NCBI GenBank assembly: GCA_035942915.1
Contig: DASZCR010000223.1
Span: 1-47,451 of the forward strand
DNA length: 47,451 nt
From: DASZCR01 sp035942915
GTDB taxonomy: Bacteria; Acidobacteriota; Blastocatellia; Pyrinomonadales; Pyrinomonadaceae
Direction: 5' to 3'
Shown: positions 30,321-39,300 of the stretch, piece by piece
Position numbering within the stretch: the stretch's first letter is position 1
Layout: every line of letters begins with the position of its first letter
Position numbers and translations under genes: made by a program
Notes under the pieces: model-generated
What the model saw: the letters and a program-made list of their open reading frames with translations, nothing else
Databases searched by the model: none
What the model was told of the DNA's origin: nothing

Positions 30321-33300
30321 GTTAAGAAGCCGGTCGGGTCGAGGTTGTTGACCGGGTCTGCGTGGGCGTAGAGATACTTGTGGAGGGAGAGCGGTTCGAG
30401 CGCGCGTCCTTCGTACCAATCCATCGTCCAGAAGCGGCCGGTGGACGCGTTCATGTAGCGCGCACGCAGGTAGTAAAGCCCGGTCTCCGGGTCGAAACGC
30501 TCGCCCGCGAAGAGGTATTCGTTGGGCGTCGTGCCGGTGCGGTTGATGAGTGCGCCGAAGGCGTCGTAGTCGAAGGTGTCTGTGACGATGCCCGCGTCGT
30601 CGGTCAACTGCCTGACCGAGCCGTGACCGTCGTAGCCGTAGAAACTCGTCCGCCACTGGCCGGAGATGAACTGTCTCTGGCTGATGAGGTCGCGGCCGTA
30701 GGTGTACTGTCGTACAACCGCGCCGTCCTGCAACTCTTCGACGACCTGCGCGTGGCCGGTCGGGTTGTTCGTATCGACGAGGTAGCGCGTGGTGACGCCG
30801 CCGACGGTCTTCGCGACGCGGTTGCCGTCGCCGTCGTAGACGTAACGCACCCCGCCGCCGACCTCTGTCAGACGGTTCTCGAAATCGTAGGCGTAGGAGT
30901 TGCCGCCCGACGTGACGGGGTTGCCGTTGGCGTCGTAGGCCTCTGTGTTGAGACGGTCGTTGGCGTCGTAGCCGTAGGTCGCAGAGGCGATGGACGGCGA
31001 GGTGGAGACGCGCGAGAGGCGGTTGCCGACCGCGTCGTAGGTGTAGCTGAGAGCGCCAGCGTTGGCGGCGTCGTTGGTAATGGTCTCGCTCGTCAGGCGG
31101 TAGAGCGCGTCGTAGGTGTAGCTGACGGAGCGCCCCGTGTGCTCGTTGACGGAGAGGCGTTGACCGGCCGCGCCGAGCGTGTAGGCGTAGCTGGCGAGCG
31201 CCGCGCCCTTCGCCGCCTCGACTTTCGTCAGGCGGTTGAGGCTGTTGTAGGTGTAGGAGGTCTGCACGCCGTTCGGGTAGAGCGTGGCGGAGAGGTTGCC
31301 GTTGGCGTCGTAGGTGTAGGAGGTCGTGTCGGCCGCCTGCGGTTGGCGCTTATCGGTGACGGCGGAGAGGCGTCCGAGTGTGTCGTAGGCGTAGTCGGTC
31401 GAGACGCCTCCGGCGTTCGAGGAACGGAGCGTGAGCAGGCGTCCCGGCGCGTCGTAGGTGTAAGAGAGCGTGCCCTGCGGCGTCTGCTTGCTGGTCAGGC
31501 GGTAGAGTGCGTCGTAGGTGTAGGTGGTCGTGCCGGAGGCGTCGTTCATGGTGGCGCGCTGTCCGGCATCTGTATAGGTGTAGGTGATGGGCGGCTCGCC
31601 GAGCGAGGCGTCCGGGGTCTTCGTGACGAGGCGGCTCATCACGTCGTAAGCGAAGGTGGTCGTCTTGCCTCGAAAGTCGGTGCGGGTGGTCAGTTGCCCG
31701 CCCGCGTTGTAGCCGTAGGTTTCGGACATGCCGAGCGGGAGCGTGCGCCGGACACGCAGGCCGAGTCGGTCATATTCGAAGGTGGTGGTGTGGTTGTTGG
31801 CGTCGGTCTGCGCGATGAGTGCGCCGCGCTCGTCGTAGGTGTAGCTGGTGACGCCTCCGGCGGCGTCGATGACTCTGGCGACCTGCCCGGCTTTGTCGTA
31901 CTCGAAACGCGTCGTCCGTCCGCCCTGGTCGGTCTGCGCCGAGACGCGACCTTGCGCGTCGTAGACCGAAGTGGCGAAAGTGCCGTCAGGGTAGATGACC
32001 TTCGTGAGGTTGCCGACAGTATCGTACTCGAACCTCGTGACCTGCCCTTTCGCATCGGTGATGGAAGTCTCCTGACCGAAGGCGTCGTAAGAGACCGTCG
32101 TCGTGTTGCCGGAGGCGTCGATGGTCTTCGTCTGCCGTCCGGCCGCGTCGTACTCGAAGCGCATTGTCCGGCCACTCGTGTCCGTGATGGTGACGGGATG
32201 GCCGAGCGTGTTGTAGGTGGTGCTGGCCGACGTGCCGTCGGAGAAGGTCGTTCGGACGAGCCGACCGAGCGCGTCGTATTGATAGAGAGTCGAGCGCCCT
32301 GAGCGGTCGGTCGTCTTGATGCGGCGGCCTTCGGCGTCAAACTCCGACTGCTCCTTCTTGCCGTCGGGGAAGGTGACGCCGACGAGTCGCCGCAGTTCGT
32401 CGTATTCAAAGGTCGTTCGGTGGCCGAGCATGTTCACGCGCGCGCTCGCATCACCGAGATTGTTGTAGGAGGTTTCGACCGCAGACCCGTTCGGGTAGGA
32501 GACCTTCGTCTGCCGACCTTCGCGGTCGTACTGGAAGATGTTCGTCACCGTCTCGACGACGCCGGGAGCGACCGTGCGCGTCGTGGTTTCGCTCACCTGA
32601 TTGCCGTTGGCGTCGAAGGTGTAGGAGACCGAGTTGCCGAGCGGGTCAATCTCCTTCGTGAGATTGCCCGACGCGTCGTACTCGAAGCGCGTGATGTTGC
32701 CGAGCGGGTCGGTGACGCTCAGCAGAAGCCCGCGCCCGTCGTAGGTATTCGTCGTCGTGTGGCCGAGCGCGTCCTTGACGGAGGTCAGGTTGCCGCTTGC
32801 GTCGTAGGTGTTGGTCGTGACGCGGCCGAGCGGGTCGGTAACGGTCAACAACTGACGCTTGGCGTTGTAGGTGTAGCGCGTGGTCTTGCCGAGCGGGTCG
32901 GTCTCGGTCAGACGATTGTCCTGCGCGTCGTAGGTGTAAGACTGTATCTGACCTTCGGAGTTCGTCTCGCGGATGAGATTGTCGCGGTTGTCGTAGGCGA
33001 AGGTGGTGACGCCGCCGAGTGCGTCTGTGATGCGCACGACCTGCCCGCGCGCGTTGTATTCGTTGACGGTCGTGTGGCCGAGCCGGTCGGTCGTCACGAC
33101 CTGTCGCGTGTCGAGGTCGTGCGTGAAGTTGACGACCTTGCCGAAGGCATCAATCTGCCGCACGAGCCGGCCGGACGAGTCGTACTCGTTGCGCACGGGT
33201 TGGAGGCCGCGCGGGTCTTTGATTGAGAGCAGGTCGTGGTTGGAGTTGTAGGCGAAGGTGGTGTTGTTGTTCTCGCGGTCGATGAAGCTGACGAGGTCGC

Positions 33301-36300
33301 CGCGCGCATCGTAGGCGTAAGTCGTCGCCGCACCGGCCGGGTCTGTGATGCGTGTGATGCGCCCCTGCGCGTCGCGTGTGAAGGCGATGCGCTTGCCGCT
33401 GGAATGGGTGATGCCGTTGCTGTCAATGGTCAGCCTGTTGCCGCTCGCGTCGGTCGCCTGACGCAGACCGGCGCGCTGGTCGATGATGAACTCGGCCCCG
33501 TTAGGTAACGTCAGGCGGTATTGGTCGAAGTCCTTCTCGTCAAAGGTGCTGTAGTCGAGCAACTCGGCGTCGCCGGGAAAGTTGGCGTTGACGAAGACGG
33601 TGGCATCGCCGACGGGCGCGAGGCGGGCATTGGTGCCGGGCAGCGCGCGATAACTGATGGTCGTCTCGCTCAAAGGGTAGAGCAGGCTGCACTGCGGGCC
33701 GACGACGGCCTCGAAGCGGAGCACTTCGTTGCTCGGCAGAGTGATGCTGACGGAGTGCGGGCGCGTCGGCTCAATGCAGTAGCTCGGCAGGAAGCCGGAG
33801 GAGAAGGTTCCACGCCAGCCCGCGCCCAGGTCGCCGCTCTCCTGCAAGCGCATGTTACGCACGTCGAGCGTCCAGCCGACGCCGAAATCCCCCGCGCGCT
33901 TGTCGCGGCTGTCGTAAGTGCGGACAACCTGGATTGGGATGCCTGCGAGCGGAACGTTCAGGTCGGTGAAGGAGATGCTGAAGTGACCGACCTTTTGCCC
34001 GCCGTCGGCGATGACCGTCTGGCTTCTGATGGTCGTCTGCCCGCCCGCGTTGGTGGCGAGGAGGCGGACGGTGTAGATGCCGTTGAGCAGCGCGGTCGGG
34101 TCGAACGTGCCGAGCACGCCGTTGGTGACGGGCGTGTTGCCGGATGCGAAGGTCGTCCAGACGGGCGCGGAGCCTTCTTCGTTGAGGCTGTATTCGAGCC
34201 TCCACGTACTGCCCTCGCTGACCGTGCCGACGAAGTTCGTGCGGCCGGTGATGGTCGCCCCGTCAGCGGGACTGCTGATGCCGACCGTCGGCGGAGGCGT
34301 CTGCGTGATGCTTACTTCGTCGGCACTCGTGAGTTCGTTGTCGCTCGCCGTCAGGCGCAGGACGTAGACGCCCGGCGCGCTGAAGAGCGCGTTCGTCTTC
34401 AAGGCGGCGGCGTTGAGGAAGGTGACAGTGCCGGGACCGCTCACTTTACTCCAAGTAACATGAAGCGTGCTGTCGATGGGCAGGCCGTCGTCGGTGGCTG
34501 AGCCGCCGAGTGTGATTATCGTCGGGTGCGCGACCGTCTGGTCTGCCCCCGCGTTGACCACAGGGGCTTTGTTCGTTCCGTTGACGGTGATGCGCACGTC
34601 GTCGCTGCCTGTCAGTTCCGTATCGTCGGCCGTGAGGCGCAGGACGTAGACGCCCGCCTCGCCGAAGTTGGCAGTGGTCGCAAGCGCCGCCGGGTTGCTG
34701 AAGCTGACCGTGCCGGGGCCTGAGACTTTCGTCCATGCGTAGGTGAGAGAACTGCTCGGCGGCCGTCCGTCGTCCGTGACCGTGCCGTTCAAGGTGGCGG
34801 AAGTCGCGGGCGGGTTGATGAGTTGGTCTGCTCCGGCGTTGACGGTCGGGGCGAGATTCGACGGGACGGGTTTGACGTTAATGGTGACGGTGTCGCTGCT
34901 GCTGTACTCGCCGTCGCTGGCCGTCAGGCGCAGGACGTATGTGCCTTCCTCTGCGAACGCGGCGTTGGTGAGCGGTGCGCTCGCGTCTGTGAAGGTCACC
35001 GCGCCGGGGCCGCTCAGCTTGCTCCATTGGGAGGTGACGAGGGCGTTCGCGGGTCTGCCGTCGTCCGTGACCACGCCGTTGAGAAGAGCCGTCGCGGGCA
35101 GCGTGATGGTCTGTTCGTCTCCGGCCTCGACGGTCGGCGCGAGGTTGCGCGGTTCGACCGTGACGCTCAACTCGTCGCCGCTCGTCAGTTCGGCATCGTT
35201 GGCGGTGAGGCGCAGGACGTAGACGCCCGCCTCGCTGAAGGTGGCTGAGGTCGCGGCTCGACCGGCGTCGGCGAAAGTGACTGTGCCGGGGCCGGAGATT
35301 TTCGTCCAGTTGTTCGCCAGCGCGCCGCCTGCGGGCAGACCGTCGTCTGACACCGTGCCGCTCAACTTGACGCCCGCGCCCGTCACGGCGCGCAGCGAGA
35401 GCGCGTCGAAGTATGCGTCGTTGGTCGTGCCGGTGCGGCGTGTGGCGATGAGGCGGAGGCGAATCCAGCCCGTGCCTGCGGGCGCTGTCCGCTTGTTCTC
35501 AAGCAGTCGCCACGCATCGACCGAAGCGACTTCGCCTGTGTCTGTCCAGGCGATGGCGGTGGTGTTCGCCTGGTTGCGATATTCGACGATGAGGCGTGCG
35601 CTGTCGGGCACGCTCTCGGCGCGCGAGCGGACGGAAGCCTTCCACTCGAACGACTGCGTTCCGGCGGCGATGGTCGCGGCAAAGGCCGACACGTCTACGT
35701 CCTGACGCAGTTCGGCCGCATCAACCGCGCCCGCGTAGAAGAAGCCGTCGCCGTTCGCGCTTTCGGGGAAGCCGTCTGCGCCGGACACGCCGCGCGTCCA
35801 GAGGTTGCCGACGGCTTCCGTCCACGCGCGAATCTCTGTGCCCGCAAGTTGTTCGTCGTTGCCTCCATTCGCAACGAGATTGGCGTTGAGCGCGACTGTC
35901 TGATTCGCGCCCGCTTCGACGACGGGCGGTTGGTTGGGCGCTGGCGGGTTGACCGTCACGCTCACGTCGTCAACGCTCGTCAGTTCCGTGTCGCTGGCCG
36001 AAAGGCGCAGGACGTAGAGACCGGGTTCGGTGAAGATGGCTGAAGTGACGGCTCGACCGGCGTCGGCGAAAGTGACCGTGCCGGGGCCGGAGACTTTCGT
36101 CCAGTTGACGGAGAGCGTGCTGTTGAGGGGCAGCCCGTCATCCGTAGCCGTCGCGTCGAGGCGCGCCGCGCCGGGTTGCGTGATGGTGAGGTCGCTGCCC
36201 GCGTTGACGTGGGGCGCTTGATTGGGCGGCGTGACGGTGATGATGGTTTCGTCGCTCGCGGTCAGAGCCGTATCGGTCGCGGTCAGGCGCAGGACGTAAG

Positions 36301-39300
36301 TGCCCGCTTCGCTGAAGGTCGCGGTCGTCGTGGGCGAGGCGGGGTCGGCGAAGGCGACGAGGCCGGGGCCGCTCACCATGCTCCACGAGGAACTGAGGGC
36401 GGAGTTGCGCGGCAGGCCATCGTCTGTCACCGTGCCGCTCAGGGTCGCCGTGCTGTTGATGGCAAGCGCGCGGTCGGGGCCTGCGTTGACGATGGGCGCG
36501 TGGTTCTGGTTGAAAATCGAGAGCGTGTAGCTTTGCGTGTCGAAAGCGCCTTGTGGGTCTTGCGCGCGAACTGTGACGCTGTGGTCGCCCGCCTCGCGCG
36601 AGGTGACAGGCCAGTTGATGAGTCCGGTCGTCGGGTTGATGCTCATGCCTGCCGGGGCGGCGGTGAGCGAGTAGGCCACCGCGTCGCCGTCGGGGTCGGA
36701 CGCTTCCACGTCGTAGGTGTAAGTGCCTTGCGTGAGAGAGAGGCGGCGGAAGCCGCTGTATCTCACCTGCGCCTGCGAGTAGTTGTAGAAGCCGAAGAGC
36801 CCGTTCGTGTAGGTCTGGTCTTTGACCGTGATGTCGGCGAGGACGTTTGCGCCCTGCCGGACGATGATTTTGATTTCGCCGGGGTGGAATTGGAGCGTGA
36901 ACTGGTAGTCGGTGAATTCGCTCCATCCGATGGTGTTGTGATAGAGCGTGCGGACGCGTGTGCCGTTACCGGCGGTCGGCCAGAAGTCGCGCCCCGTGAG
37001 CGGCGAGTCGGCGTTGACGACCTTGACGCTCATGCCGCGCTCGGCGAAACCGAGCGAATCGTTCTGGCTGCTCTGCTTCCAGTCAAAGAGGTAGAAGTGT
37101 TCGGAGTTCTGATAGCCGAAGACGAAGCCGATGAAGTCGTCGTCGCTCGTCGTATCGACGCGCCACGTCCCGTCCATCTGCGCGCGCGCGAGGTCGAAGT
37201 CGCTGAGGAGGAACGAGGCATCGGCGTTGACGGTCTGTGTGACTCTGTTATTCGCAAGGTCTTTCACCCAACTGGCGTTGGGCTGCGAGTTCAGTTCGTA
37301 CTGTTTGACCGTCCAAGGGGAGAGGTTGACGAGTTCGCCCGCGCCGGTGGGAGCGGGACTGAGCGCAAACTCTGTCGGCGGCTCGCTGATAATCTCCGGC
37401 GGGGCGTTCGGTCTCGGCAGAACGTTGACGGTCACGTCGTCAAAGGCGGACTTCTGCGAGTCGGAAGCTTCGAGACGCAGAACGTAGGTTCCTGCTTCGC
37501 TGAAGCTGGCGGTCGTCGTCGTCGTCTGGTTGGCGTTGCCGAAGGTGACGTGCCCCGTCCCGCTCAGCTTCGACCATGTGGACGTGAGTGTGCCGCCGGA
37601 AGGAAGTCCGTCGTCGGTCAACGTGCCGTTCAGGGAGGCCGTCGCGGGCAGCGTGATGGTCTGGTCTGTCCCGGCATTGACGACCGGCGGTTGGTTGCCG
37701 GGGAGCACGGTGATGACCAGCGTGTCGCTGCTCTGATGCACCGAGTCGGAAGCGTTCATCCGCAGCGTGTAGGTGCCGGGGTCGCTGAAGGTGACATCGG
37801 TGAAGGGCGAGTCGGGATGTGCGAAGGTCGCCGTGCCGGGGCCGCTCACCTGCGACCACGTCATGGAGAGGCGCCGGTTGCTCGGCAGCGCGTCATCACA
37901 GGCAGAGGCGCGCAGCGTGGCCGTCATCGTGTCGTTGAGTGTCTGCGGCGAACCTGCATCGACACCGGGCGCGACGTTCGGCGGGGTGTCGAGAGGGAAG
38001 CCGAGCGTGCCGACGGAGAGGTCGTAGAGGACGGGGCTTTCGCCGCTCGACGCGCGCTCGAAGCTGACGCTGATTTTGATGTAGCGCCCGTTAGGCACTT
38101 CGGGGTCGTCGCCGTTCGAGACGACGAGGGGCTGCGTATAAGCCGCATTGTCATCGCTCGTGGCGACCGCGACGGTCAGTAGCCCGTCGCCGCAGACCTG
38201 CGCCGTCCAGCCGATGCGCCCCCATTCCGCGCCCGCTATCTGACTATCGAAGACGACCGACCACGTGCCGACGTTCGAGGTCGTCGTGTCGAGTTGCAAC
38301 TGGTCGGGCGTGCTGTGCGCGAGGTTGACGAGGCTGCCTTCGTCGAAGTCTGCGTCCAGCGTGTAGACGCGCGCGGCGTGCGCTCTCGGCCTGACGACTA
38401 CGGTCGTTTCGTCGAAGGCGCTGAACTGCGTATCGTCGCCGGTGAGCCGCAGCACGTAAGTGCCGGGCGCGCTGAAGGTGACGGCCGTGACGGGGCTGTC
38501 AGGACTGTCGAAGGTCACTGTGCCGGAGCCTGAGACTTTCGTCCACGCGACTTCGAGGACGCTGCCGACAGGCATCTCGTCGTCGCTCGCCGTGCCGTTG
38601 AGCGTCAACGGTTCGAGGAAAGTGATTTCCTGAGATGCACCGGCTTCAACCGAGGGCGGAGCGTTGCGCGGCAAGACCGTCACAGTGCATTCGTCGCTGA
38701 CGTTGAAGCGCGTGTCGTCGGCCGAGAGGCGGAGGACGTATGTGCCTTCGACGGAGAACTGCGCGGACGTGGAGGGGCTGGCGGGGTCGGCGAAGGTGAC
38801 CGCGCCGGGGCCGGAGACCTGCGTCCACTTCGTCTTGAGCGTGCTGGCGAAAGGCTGGCCGTCGTCGGTCGCCGTGCCGTTGAGCGGAGCGGGCGTCGGC
38901 AGGCGCACCGTCTGGTCAGCCCCGGCGTTGACGACCGGCGGCTGGTTCTCCGGGTGGACGGTGATGACGACATCATCGCTCACGCTGAACTCGGTATCGT
39001 CTGCCGTCAGGCGCAAGGTGTAGTCGCCGGGTGCGGCGAAGGTGGCAACGGTGGCAGGGGCGTGCGGGTCTGCGAAGGCGACATCGGCGGGGCCGCTCAC
39101 GACGCTCCATCTCTTCGTCACGTTCGAGCCGCGCGGCAACGCGTCGTCGGTCACGATGCCCGCGAGAGTCGCCGTGTTCGGCAGTTCGATTGTTTGGTCG
39201 AGACCGGCATTGACGACGGGCGGACGGTTGCGCGGGAAGACTTCGACGCTGACCTCGTCGGAGACGGTCAGCAGCGAGTCGTTGACCGAGAGGCGCAGGA

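Noticed and set aside
30362..32302. A 646-codon frame on the + strand opposite the YD repeats
   Set aside because: It mirrors the repeat-coding strand, has low-complexity Val/Gly/Arg-rich sequence, no ribosome site and no domain. GC-rich repeats leave such antisense frames open.
31000..33500. Short regularly recurring motifs resembling a CRISPR array
   Set aside because: The recurring GTCGTAGGTGTA-type strings encode YT-YD of YD repeats in one long frame; spacing and sequence vary, and no Cas gene is near.
33521..34501. A 326-codon + strand frame opposite the RHS shell
   Set aside because: Antisense to the RHS shell and Ig-like domain; Arg/Asp/Ala-rich with no motif.
36176..38182. A 668-codon + strand frame opposite the PKD region
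   Set aside because: Same reason: it is antisense to real PKD repeats, rich in Arg/Ala/Asp with no recognisable fold.
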